A DNA stretch of 9,163 bases from Ruminococcus sp. UBA7477 (GCA_002479715.1 DLOT01000014.1:8387-17549), one strand, 5' to 3'; positions 1 to 5,820 are shown, numbered from the stretch's first letter. The notes: generated by a model not told the origin, from the letters alone. Made by a program: numbers and translations.

Positions 1-54
1 TACCAGTACGGCGGTCGCAGCAATACAGACAGCTTTGAAAATTCGCTTTGTCAT
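1..54 (-). CDS. N-terminus of probable sensor histidine kinase (partial)
   Basis: Only the first 18 codons are in the window; they read MTKRIFKAVCIAATAVLV. The ATG overlaps the stop codon of the response regulator gene in an ATGA arrangement (51-54), which implies translational coupling. GAGG lies 4 nt upstream of the start and GGAGG somewhat further up, both inside the regulator gene. The basic start followed by a hydrophobic run looks like the cytoplasmic edge and beginning of a first transmembrane helix, as expected for a membrane-bound sensor kinase. The kinase assignment is inferred from gene order only: OmpR-type regulators in Firmicutes are very often followed by their cognate kinase. 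No kinase motif can be seen, because the gene continues off the left edge. Confidence 0.6.
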   Translation of the reverse strand, partial: MTKRIFKAVCIAATAVLV

Positions 55-725
55 TCGTCCTCAGCCTCCATGCGGTAACCCACGTTGCGAACCGTGACAA
101 GCTTTGCGCCGTATTTCCCCAGCTTTTGACGCAGCGTTCTTATATGAACGTCAATGGTTCTTGTTTCGCCGACAAACTCTTCTCCCCATACCTGTCTGAA
201 TAGGCTGTCCCTTGAGAAAACCGTTCCTATATTGTGTAAAAACAGAGTCAGAAGCTCAAATTCCTTATAGGTCAGCTCGGTGCGCACTCCGTCAACAAAA
301 ACCGTGCGCCTCTCAAGGTTAACGTCAATTCCGCCGTATTTGATGTGTTCTCCGCCTAAATGGGAGCAGCGGCGCAGGACCGCTCTGATCCGAGAGACCA
401 TTTCCATCATACCGAACGGTTTAACAAGATAGTCGTCTGCGCCTGAGTCCAGACTTTGTATTTTATCGTATTCCATACCCTTTGCGGTCGCCATAATGAT
501 CGGGATCTTCTCGGTCGCAGGAGTTGCCCGAAGTTTTTTCAGTATTTCAACACCGTCGATATCAGGCAGCATAATATCAAGAATAATCAGATCGGGGCGG
601 CTTTTTTCAAGAGCTTCAAAAAAATCCCTGCCGTTTGAAAAGCCTACCGACTCAAAACCTGTGCTTTTAAGCGTATATAACTCAATGTCCAAAATGCCTT
701 TGTCGTCTTCAACGCACCAGATCAT
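51..725 (-). CDS. OmpR/PhoB-family response regulator
   Basis: A DNA-binding response regulator of 224 residues, the usual length for this family. The receiver domain spans about residues 1-115. The acidic pocket is E6-D7-D8, the predicted phosphorylation site is D50 (in LIILDIMLP), the conserved threonine is T80 (in MATAK, with alanine in place of the usual leucine just before it), and the conserved lysine is K102 (in VKPF). A C-terminal winged-helix domain covers about residues 125-222, with the typical LTYKEFELL, DVHIRTLRQKL and VRNVGYR segments. It should be phosphorylated by the kinase whose start overlaps its stop, then bind promoter DNA. The start at 725 is supported by AAAGGAGAG (735-743 read on the minus strand) 9 nt upstream and a promoter just beyond it. 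The stimulus and targets cannot be read from sequence; PhoP-, VanR- or ResD-type roles are all possible. Confidence 0.93.
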   Translation of the reverse strand: MIWCVEDDKGILDIELYTLKSTGFESVGFSNGRDFFEALEKSRPDLIILDIMLPDIDGVEILKKLRATPATEKIPIIMATAKGMEYDKIQSLDSGADDYLVKPFGMMEMVSRIRAVLRRCSHLGGEHIKYGGIDVNLERRTVFVDGVRTELTYKEFELLTLFLHNIGTVFSRDSLFRQVWGEEFVGETRTIDVHIRTLRQKLGKYGAKLVTVRNVGYRMEAEDE

Positions 726-751
726 AGATCGTCACTCTCCTTTTATAATGT

Positions 752-785
752 ATTATACATAGGAATTGTTAAATTTAAAAGCTCC
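752..785 (-). promoter_or_regulatory. Predicted promoter of the response regulator operon
   Basis: On the minus strand there is a perfect TATAAT (752-757) about 26 nt before the start codon. A weak, AT-rich -35 region (TTTTAA) lies 17 bp further upstream. The leader would be only about 20 nt. The -10 sits in a near-palindrome (ATGTATTATACAT, 749-761), and GTTAAAT motifs lie just upstream; a poor -35 next to such motifs suits an activator-dependent or autoregulated promoter, but that is inference. Confidence 0.5.
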
Positions 786-834
786 GTTATGGAAAATCTG
801 TGTTAAATCTATTTTAAAGATTAATCAAACAACG

Positions 835-868
835 AAAAAAACAGCTCGGCGCAATACCGGGCTGTTTT
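835..868 (-). terminator. Rho-independent terminator of argS
   Basis: Read on the minus strand, an AAAACAGCCCGG arm (857-868), a 7-nt loop and a CCGAGCTGTTTT arm (838-849) form a 12-bp stem with one C/A mismatch. A run of seven U follows (through 835). It lies about 70 nt beyond the argS stop and upstream of the response regulator promoter, so it separates the two minus-strand units. Confidence 0.85.
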
Positions 869-939
869 GATATTAAGTAATGATCCGTATTTCAAGCTGT
901 AGATAAAATAACATTTCACATAACCTTCGTCTGAAGATT

Positions 940-2709
940 TTACATACGTTCTACCGCGTCGATCCCCAGAATATCAAAGTGCTTGAGCAAAAGCTTCTTT
1001 ACCAGCAGGCAGAGTGATATCCAAGCCTGTTGCTTTTCGCTGTCCTCCTCACTGAGGATATGGTTGTCGTGATAGAATTTTGAAAACGCGACTGCCAGCT
1101 GATAAGCGTTTTCACAAATGTAGTTCGGTGCCCGTTCGGCAAGAGCCTTTTTGAAGGCTTCGCCCGTCTGGGCAATAGTAAGCATAAGCTCGCGCTCGGA
1201 ATCTGTATATATCCTGCCAAGCTTTATCTCGCCGTTTTCGAGGTTCATTTTGCGAAGCACCGAGCAGATCCTTGTAACTGTATAGAGAAGATATGCGCCG
1301 GTCTTTCCCTCCGCCGACAGGAATTTGTCCAGATCAAAGCAATAGTCCTTGGCATAGTTGTTGATGAGATCTCCGAACTTGACCGAGGCGATAGCAAGCT
1401 TTTGGGCGCAATCCCGTACCTGCTCGTCAGACTCAAAGCCGTCTTTGGAAATGCGCTCGTAAGCTGAGTTGAATGCCGTGTCAAGAAGCATCGACAGCTG
1501 CATAACGCCTCCGCTGCGGGTCTTGTAGGGCTTTCCGTCACTTCCGTTCATAGTTCCGAAGCCTATATGCTCAAGAGAGGTTTCGGGACTTACGATCCCT
1601 GCCTTTTTGGCGCAGCGGAAGCACTGCTCAAAGTGGAGCGCCTGCCGCTTGTCGACCACATACCATACATAGTCCGGGTGAAAATCATGCTCACGCTGAA
1701 TGAGCGTAGCAAGGTCGGTCGTATCATAGAGGATCGAGCCGTCAGTCTTTTTGATGATAACGGGCGGCATGGGCGCTTTGTCGCTTTCCTCGGCAACATC
1801 TACGATCATTGCACCGTTGCTCTCGTGCATAAGTCCCTTGCTTTCAAGAATGCCGAGAAGCTCGTCAATATATCTGTCGGCGTCGCTTTCGCCGTACCAG
1901 CAGTCGAAATCGACATTAAGCTTTGCGTAGCTCTTCTTTACGTCGCTGACAGAGGCGTTGACCAGCTCTTTCCACAGCGCATAGTAACCGGGGTTGTGGT
2001 TTTGCAGCTGAGCCGTTATCTCATGAGCCTTTTCCTTGAAGGCTCTGCCCTCGTCGGTATCTTCCTTTGATTTCTTGCTGGCAAGCGGATAGATCTCATT
2101 AAGTTCGTTAACGTCGAGTTGAGCGATAAAATCCTTATCTGGATCAAAGTCCTCGGCAAAGCACCGCCAATCCGGATGGCGTTCCATCATTTCCGCAATG
2201 ACAAGACCCATTGGCATTCCCCAGTCGCCGAGGTGAACATCGCCGATGACCTTCATACCGCAGCTGCGGGCAAGCCGTTTGAGAGCCTCGCCTATAATAG
2301 CACTGCGGAGATGGCCGATGTGCAGGGGTTTTGCAACGTTAGGACCGCCGTAGTCGATGACTACCGTGCAGGGCTTTTCTGTCTGCGGTATTCCGCAATG
2401 CTCATCGGCGGCAATCTCAGCGCACACCGAGGTCAGGAAGCTGTCCGAGAGGGTGAGGTTGATAAATGCAGGCTTAACAGCTTCTGCTTTCACAAAAACG
2501 TCGATCTGAGAAAGCCTGTCCGCGACCTCCTGAGCTATAATGATAGGAGCCTTATGATAAAGCTTCGCTCCTCCGAATGCGCCGTTGCACTGAAACTGGC
2601 ACATATCCGGCCTGTCTGAAACAGTGACTGTGCCGAGAGAACTTTCGTATCCGCAGTCGGCAAAAGCCTTTGAAACTATATCAGTAAGAACCGCGGTGAT
2701 AGTATTCAT
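940..2709 (-). CDS. argS: Arginyl-tRNA synthetase
   Basis: Class I aminoacyl-tRNA synthetase that charges tRNA-Arg with arginine using ATP in the cytoplasm. At 589 residues it is a full-length bacterial enzyme. The N-terminal tRNA-binding (Arg-N) domain covers about residues 1-105. The catalytic domain has the HIGH signature at H130-H133 in the context AKPLHIGHLRSA, and GDWG at 161-164. Where many class I enzymes have KMSKS there is GKPYKTRSGG (392-401), consistent with the known degeneracy of that motif in most ArgRS. The C-terminal DALR anticodon-binding domain covers about 460-589 and ends in the family-typical GIDAVERM. The start at 2709 follows AAAGGA with about 11-nt spacing. The gene is transcribed alone, from a promoter about 185 nt upstream through a repeat-rich leader, and is followed by a U-tract terminator. 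Long open frames on its other strand are shadows. Confidence 0.97.
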   Translation of the reverse strand: MNTITAVLTDIVSKAFADCGYESSLGTVTVSDRPDMCQFQCNGAFGGAKLYHKAPIIIAQEVADRLSQIDVFVKAEAVKPAFINLTLSDSFLTSVCAEIAADEHCGIPQTEKPCTVVIDYGGPNVAKPLHIGHLRSAIIGEALKRLARSCGMKVIGDVHLGDWGMPMGLVIAEMMERHPDWRCFAEDFDPDKDFIAQLDVNELNEIYPLASKKSKEDTDEGRAFKEKAHEITAQLQNHNPGYYALWKELVNASVSDVKKSYAKLNVDFDCWYGESDADRYIDELLGILESKGLMHESNGAMIVDVAEESDKAPMPPVIIKKTDGSILYDTTDLATLIQREHDFHPDYVWYVVDKRQALHFEQCFRCAKKAGIVSPETSLEHIGFGTMNGSDGKPYKTRSGGVMQLSMLLDTAFNSAYERISKDGFESDEQVRDCAQKLAIASVKFGDLINNYAKDYCFDLDKFLSAEGKTGAYLLYTVTRICSVLRKMNLENGEIKLGRIYTDSERELMLTIAQTGEAFKKALAERAPNYICENAYQLAVAFSKFYHDNHILSEEDSEKQQAWISLCLLVKKLLLKHFDILGIDAVERM

Positions 2710-2760
2710 AAAAAATCCGTCCTTTATTTTGAATAATGAGAATAATCATTGACATGAACA

Positions 2761-2792
2761 TATAATAAACGCTATGCGTTTATTATACCATA
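2761..2792. repeat. Palindromic repeat, copy A
   Basis: A perfect inverted repeat with 12-bp arms (2761-2772 and 2776-2787) around a 3-nt centre, followed by CCATA. The 32-bp unit recurs at 2873-2904 with only two mismatches. On the minus strand it starts with TATGGTATAAT, an extended -10-like sequence. It lies in the transcribed leader of argS. Confidence 0.85.
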
Positions 2793-2816
2793 AAAGCGTA
2801 AGCGTTATGGTATAAT
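2782..2816. repeat. 12-bp inverted repeat (hairpin) linking copy A to the central element
   Basis: ATTATACCATAA (2782-2793) and TTATGGTATAAT (2805-2816) are perfect reverse complements separated by 11 nt (AAGCGTAAGCG). The left arm is shared with palindrome copy A, so the two hairpins are mutually exclusive in RNA. The right arm can also pair over 11 bp with the end of copy B (2894-2904). Confidence 0.8.
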
Positions 2817-2866
2817 TGTCCGATCCGTCGGAAGCTGACCAAACGGTCAGCGAATCGACGAGGACA
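2817..2866. repeat. Compound imperfect hairpin in argS leader
   Basis: Nested complementary arms: TGTCC/GGACA (2817-2821 with 2862-2866), CGTCG/CGACG (2826-2830 with 2856-2860) and GCTGACC/GGTCAGC (2834-2840 with 2845-2851) around an AAAC loop. They are separated by small internal loops (GATC opposite A; GAA opposite GAAT). The 17 bp of mostly GC-containing pairing in AT-rich surroundings looks like a structured RNA or the folded core of a small repeat element. No known riboswitch class is recognised. Confidence 0.7.
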
Positions 2867-2872
2867 TAAGAC

Positions 2873-2904
2873 TATAATAGACGCTCTGCGTTTATTATAC
2901 CATA
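2873..2904. repeat. Palindromic repeat, copy B
   Basis: Second copy of the 32-bp unit at 2761-2792, 112 bp away in direct orientation and identical at 30 of 32 positions. Arms are 2873-2884 and 2888-2899 with one mismatch, which reads as a G-U pair in plus-strand RNA and an A/C mismatch in minus-strand RNA. Its right end supplies the -10 of the argS promoter. Confidence 0.85.
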
Positions 2905-2922
2905 GTTTTCCCTCAAAATCAA
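2894..2922 (-). promoter_or_regulatory. Predicted argS promoter (extended -10)
   Basis: On the minus strand: TTGATT (2917-2922), a 17-bp spacer, then TATAAT (2894-2899) preceded by TGG, which gives an extended -10. The start site would be near 2887, giving an argS leader of about 178 nt that contains all the hairpins at 2761-2866. No other gene lies upstream on this strand before the divergent promoter. Confidence 0.75.
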
Positions 2923-3048
2923 GCAAAACAGGCCCTTTGCACAAAAACGGCGTGAATTTGTTAACATATTAATTTATGTTGAAAAGATTTTAGCTGTTTT
3001 GAATATATTGCACCTCTTGATGTTAGTATTATTCTACAAAAATGAATA

Positions 3049-3077
3049 TTGACTTTTGTGCAGGTTTAACATATAAT
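3049..3077 (+). promoter_or_regulatory. Strong sigma-A-type promoter of the HPr-like gene
   Basis: TTGACT (3049-3054), exactly 17 bp, then TATAAT (3072-3077). Transcription should start near 3084, about 55 nt before the ATG at 3138. Because it lies inside the longer open frame that begins at 3042, it also shows that the upstream ATG cannot be the start. Confidence 0.85.
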
Positions 3078-3137
3078 GTGGGTGTAATCGAGAGAAAACA
3101 AGATCCGGTTACAATACAATTGAAAGGAAGATTTGTT

Positions 3138-3377
3138 ATGTTGAAACAGGTACAGTTGAAATCCAAGGAGGACGTTGACAAGGTTGTCAAGTTTGCAATG
3201 CTTTATCCCTACAGCACAAGAGTAACATGCGGAAACGTTACTATCGACGCTTGCTCGGTACTCGGTCTGATGTCGCTCATCGGCAAGGATAATGTAAACC
3301 TTCTGTTTTCCGATCACAACGGCGAACAGCGCAACGAACAGCTGCTTAAGTGCCTCCGCAAGGCTAAGCTCGACTAA
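3138..3377 (+). CDS. HPr/Crh-like protein lacking the active-site histidine
   Basis: A 79-residue protein with the HPr fold signature: D37-A-C-S40-V-L-G-L-M-S-L47 matches the DxxSIMGVMSL segment around regulatory Ser46 of Firmicute HPr. It is slightly shorter than the usual 85-88 residues. Aligning on that serine puts S9-K-E-D where HPr has its H15-A-R-P active site, and there is no histidine in the N-terminal part (the only one is H60). It therefore should not pass phosphate from enzyme I to PTS sugar permeases. The serine (S40) that HPr kinase would modify is kept, as in Crh of Bacillus, so a role in catabolite signalling is plausible but unproven; no CcpA, hprK or ptsI is in the window. 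The ATG at 3138 has AAAGGAAG 7 nt upstream and follows a strong promoter; the earlier in-frame ATG at 3042 precedes that promoter. The gene is monocistronic. Confidence 0.8.
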   Translation: MLKQVQLKSKEDVDKVVKFAMLYPYSTRVTCGNVTIDACSVLGLMSLIGKDNVNLLFSDHNGEQRNEQLLKCLRKAKLD

Positions 3378-3422
3378 AGGCGAAAGGACAAAGCCTTGAA
3401 AAAGTCGGGAAGTTTATAGTAT

Positions 3423-3464
3423 AAGAGATTATTGAATGTAAAACGCTCAATAATCTCTTTTTTT
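3423..3464 (+). terminator. Rho-independent terminator of the HPr-like gene
   Basis: A perfect 12-bp stem, AGAGATTATTGA (3424-3435) with TCAATAATCTCT (3447-3458), an 11-nt loop and a seven-T run (3458-3464), 46 nt after the stop codon. It ends the unit just before the recJ promoter. Confidence 0.92.
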
Positions 3465-3486
3465 ATTTCCAAAACGGCGAAAGCAC

Positions 3487-3515
3487 TTGAAAAAAGAGCG
3501 GATTTGTGTTAAAAT
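3487..3515 (+). promoter_or_regulatory. Predicted recJ promoter
   Basis: TTGAAA (3487-3492), a 17-bp spacer, then TAAAAT (3510-3515). Initiation near 3522 would give a leader of about 65 nt to the ATG at 3587 and would exclude the in-frame ATG at 3506. Confidence 0.7.
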
Positions 3516-3571
3516 ATAAGGTAATATTCTTGTATGATAAGTGCAAGCTTACACGCAAGCAAAAGCACAAG

Positions 3572-3577
3572 GGGGAG
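3572..3577 (+). promoter_or_regulatory. Ribosome binding site deciding the recJ start
   Basis: GGGGAG ends 9 nt before ATG ATG (3587-3592). No such motif precedes the in-frame ATG at 3506. Confidence 0.75.
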
Positions 3578-3586
3578 AACCATCTG

Positions 3587-5617
3587 ATGATGAAGAAATG
3601 GGTTATCGGCAAAACAGACAGTGAGCTGGCGGCACAGCTTGCGCAAAAATGTGATCTGTCGCCGCTTTGTCTGAAAATACTGATTTCCCGGGGGCTCGAT
3701 ACTCTTGACAGGCTTTCGGATTTTTTCACAGGGGTCAGGCTTGAAGACCCTTTTGACATAAAAGATATGCGCGCGGCTGCGGACACAGTCAACAAAGCGA
3801 TAGAGGGATCTGACAGGATCTGTGTTTACGGCGACTATGATTGTGACGGCGTTACGGCGACAGCGCTTCTTTACAGCTACCTTGAATGCAGCGGCGCAGA
3901 TGTTATGTATTATATTCCCGAGCGTGCGGAAGGCTACGGTTTGAATGCCGATGCAATAAGAAGGCTGGCCGATCAGGGGGTCAAGCTTATCATAACAGTC
4001 GATAACGGGATCTCGGCGGTATCCGAAGCGGAGCTAATTGCCGAGCTGGGAATGGAGCTTGTCATTACCGACCATCACCGCCCGCCGGAGGTTCTGCCAA
4101 GGGCTGCTGCGGTCGTCGATCCGCACAGGTCAGATTGTGCGTCGCTGTTCAAGGACCTGGCAGGGGTAGGAGTAGCTCTCAAGCTTTGTGCCGCACTCGA
4201 CGGCGGAAGCTACGACGCTGTTTTAGAGCAGTATGCAGATATTGCGGCTGTCGGGACCATCGCTGATGTTGTGCCGCTTAATGGGGAAAACCGCACGATA
4301 GCGGCTCTCGGGCTGAGGCTTTTGAAAAATACCGAAAACCGCGGACTTATAAGACTTACGGAAAAGACAGGGGTCAACCCCGAAACTGCAACATCTACCG
4401 ATCTGTCGTTTACACTCGCACCGCGTATAAACGCAGCGGGAAGGTTCGGTTCCCCGATAACAGCCCTGAACTTGCTTCTTACGGAGGACGATTACGAGGC
4501 GGAAAACCTTGCTTCTGAGCTTTGTGATCTGAACAGTCGGCGCAGAAGCTGTGAATTGCAGATTGCTGAGGATATAAGAGAAAAAATAGATCGTGATCGG
4601 AAGCTTCTCGATCAAAAGGTTATAATATTGGACGGAGCAGGCTGGCACGCCGGGGTTATCGGAATAGTTGCCGCTAAAATATCAGAAGCTTACGGAAAGC
4701 CCTGCATTCTGCTTTCGGTCGATGAAAGCGGCGAGGCCAGGGGAAGTGCCAGAAGCGTTGCCGGATTCAGTATATTCAAGTGTCTGTTTGCCTGCGCCGA
4801 TCTGCTTGAGCATTTCGGCGGCCACGAGCGGGCGGGCGGACTTACGCTCATGGCGGAGAATATAGGCGAGTTCAGAAAAAAGGTTGCCGAATATGCGGAC
4901 AGCTTGGAGAATATGCCGTTTTTCGAGCTGCACGCAGACAAGCTGCTGACCAGAGAGGATCTGACGGTCGGACAGATAGAGTCACTGTCGGTTCTCGAGC
5001 CTTTCGGAGAGGGAAACCCAGTGCCGGTGTTTGCGGTGATCGGAGCCAAGGTGCAAAATGTCATACCGCTTTCGCAGGGCAAGCATACCCGCCTTGATGT
5101 AAGCTATGAAAGCACCGTGCTTAAGGCTTTGTGCTTCGGCAGATCGCCGCAGTCGCTTGGAGTCTGCATCGGCGATACGGTGGATATGCTTGTAACGGTA
5201 GGCGTTTCGGAATATAACGGAAGAAAGTCGATAGAGCTTAAAATAAAAGATATAAGACTCAGCGGTATCAAGCAAACACAGGCTCTTTCCGCAATGAGAT
5301 ATTATGAAAGCTTTTCTCGCGGTGAAAGGGTAGCAGAGAACATCTCGGCACTTATGCGGCCGGTCAGAAGCGATATGCTGAGCGCCTATCGCGCATTGAA
5401 TGTTCATAAGTCGATGCCGCTTGAAATGCTGGGGTGCAGAATGTTCTTGCAGGGAATAAACTTTGCAAAGACAAGAATCTGTGCAGAGGCTTTTTGTCAG
5501 ACCGGTCTTGCAAAGCTGTGCGACGGCGGAAGGACGCTGACGCTTTTACCGACGGCAGGAAAGGTTTGTCTCGGCGATGCGCCGATAATGAAGAATATAG
5601 GATACACTGATACATAA
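3587..5617 (+). CDS. recJ: Single-stranded-DNA-specific exonuclease RecJ
   Basis: A 5'-3' single-strand exonuclease of recombination, mismatch and base-excision repair, metal-dependent (Mn2+/Mg2+) and cytoplasmic. The 676-residue product has the full DHH-DHHA1-OB order. DHH motif I is GDYDCDG (82-88), D139-N-G follows, the name-giving D162-H-H is in ITDHH, and RINAAGR is at 280-286. The DHHA1 part has GWHAGVIGIVA (H354) and GGH at 411-413. The OB-fold region begins around LEPFGEGNPVP. A further C-terminal region of about 120 residues is less conserved, as in Firmicute RecJ proteins, and is shorter than in Bacillus RecJ (about 786 residues). All metal-binding motifs are intact, so the enzyme should be active. 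The start at 3587 is chosen for its GGGGAG site and the upstream promoter; an ATG directly after it (3590) is an alternative. Its stop codon directly abuts a MITE-like element. Confidence 0.95.
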   Translation: MMKKWVIGKTDSELAAQLAQKCDLSPLCLKILISRGLDTLDRLSDFFTGVRLEDPFDIKDMRAAADTVNKAIEGSDRICVYGDYDCDGVTATALLYSYLECSGADVMYYIPERAEGYGLNADAIRRLADQGVKLIITVDNGISAVSEAELIAELGMELVITDHHRPPEVLPRAAAVVDPHRSDCASLFKDLAGVGVALKLCAALDGGSYDAVLEQYADIAAVGTIADVVPLNGENRTIAALGLRLLKNTENRGLIRLTEKTGVNPETATSTDLSFTLAPRINAAGRFGSPITALNLLLTEDDYEAENLASELCDLNSRRRSCELQIAEDIREKIDRDRKLLDQKVIILDGAGWHAGVIGIVAAKISEAYGKPCILLSVDESGEARGSARSVAGFSIFKCLFACADLLEHFGGHERAGGLTLMAENIGEFRKKVAEYADSLENMPFFELHADKLLTREDLTVGQIESLSVLEPFGEGNPVPVFAVIGAKVQNVIPLSQGKHTRLDVSYESTVLKALCFGRSPQSLGVCIGDTVDMLVTVGVSEYNGRKSIELKIKDIRLSGIKQTQALSAMRYYESFSRGERVAENISALMRPVRSDMLSAYRALNVHKSMPLEMLGCRMFLQGINFAKTRICAEAFCQTGLAKLCDGGRTLTLLPTAGKVCLGDAPIMKNIGYTDT

Positions 5618-5792
5618 AGGCAACACCGCACAATCAGCGCGCCACGCGCTTTGTCGGCGTTTGCTTGCATATTTTCCTCCATCTTGCACAAATTTCGCTT
5701 GACAGGCGTCAGCCTGCCTGCGCTTATTTTATACCAATCTGACGAAAAATCTGACGGCGCAATCGCTCGACAATAATTATGCGGTGTTACCT
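5618..5792. mobile_element. MITE-like non-coding element
   Basis: Imperfect terminal inverted repeats of 16 bp, AGGCAACACCGCACAA (5618-5633) and TTATGCGGTGTTACCT (5777-5792), match at 14 of 16 positions and bound a 175-bp stretch. Inside are the hairpins AGCGCG-CCA-CGCGCT (5636-5650) and CAGGC-GTCA-GCCTG (5703-5716), plus a direct repeat of AATCTGACG (5736 and 5748). No transposase is encoded, which fits a miniature element moved in trans. It starts at the base after the recJ TAA and ends 28 bp before the next gene. A target duplication is unclear; AA occurs on both sides, and TA can be read at slightly different boundaries. The call rests on this single copy; other genomic copies would be needed to prove mobility. 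Confidence 0.65.
5636..5650. repeat. GC-rich palindrome inside the MITE-like element
   Basis: Perfect 6-bp arms AGCGCG (5636-5641) and CGCGCT (5645-5650) around CCA, just inside the left terminal inverted repeat. Confidence 0.7.
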
Positions 5793-5820
5793 AACAGTAA
5801 ACTGATTTGGAGGAAAGAAG

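Larger units (their letters stand above)
2710..3137. other. Divergent intergenic region between argS and the HPr-like gene
   Basis: About 430 bp without a gene. From the argS side it holds the argS ribosome binding site, two 32-bp palindromic repeats flanking a compound hairpin, the argS promoter, an AT-rich stretch (2923-3048) whose only visible structure is an 18-bp dyad (AACATA-TTAATT-TATGTT, 2963-2980), and the promoter and leader of the HPr-like gene. I see no tRNA, T-box consensus or small open frame with a ribosome binding site. Confidence 0.8.

Noticed and set aside
456..762. Small plus-strand frames opposite the response regulator
   Set aside because: No ribosome binding site; they mirror the receiver-domain coding sequence.
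1567..2619. Open frames of 166-167 codons on the plus strand opposite argS
   Set aside because: They are shadows of the strongly supported argS gene, have no ribosome binding site and show no recognisable family features.
2710..2890. T-box riboswitch controlling argS
   Set aside because: A leader of this length upstream of a Firmicute tRNA synthetase raises the idea, but I find neither the T-box antiterminator consensus (AGGGTGGNACCGCG-like) nor a U-tract terminator before argS.
2806..2904. Invertible phase-variable promoter
   Set aside because: An 11-bp inverted repeat flanks about 77 bp, but the -10 lies within the repeat and the -35 lies outside, so inversion would leave the argS promoter unchanged. 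No invertase gene is nearby.
2761..2904. CRISPR array
   Set aside because: Only two direct copies, an 80-bp structured gap and no cas genes; the units are palindromes rather than repeat-spacer arrays.
3042..3137. Upstream start of the HPr-like gene, adding 32 residues
   Set aside because: The -35 and -10 hexamers at 3049-3077 lie inside this extension, and the ATG at 3138 has a proper ribosome binding site and matches the family length.
3506..3586. Upstream start of recJ, adding 27 residues
   Set aside because: It lies at the predicted -10 region, lacks a ribosome binding site, and the extra residues are lysine-rich and unlike RecJ N-termini.
4223..5407. Open frames on the minus strand opposite recJ
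   Set aside because: They overlap the conserved DHH, DHHA1 and OB coding sequence and have low-complexity or basic composition typical of shadow frames.
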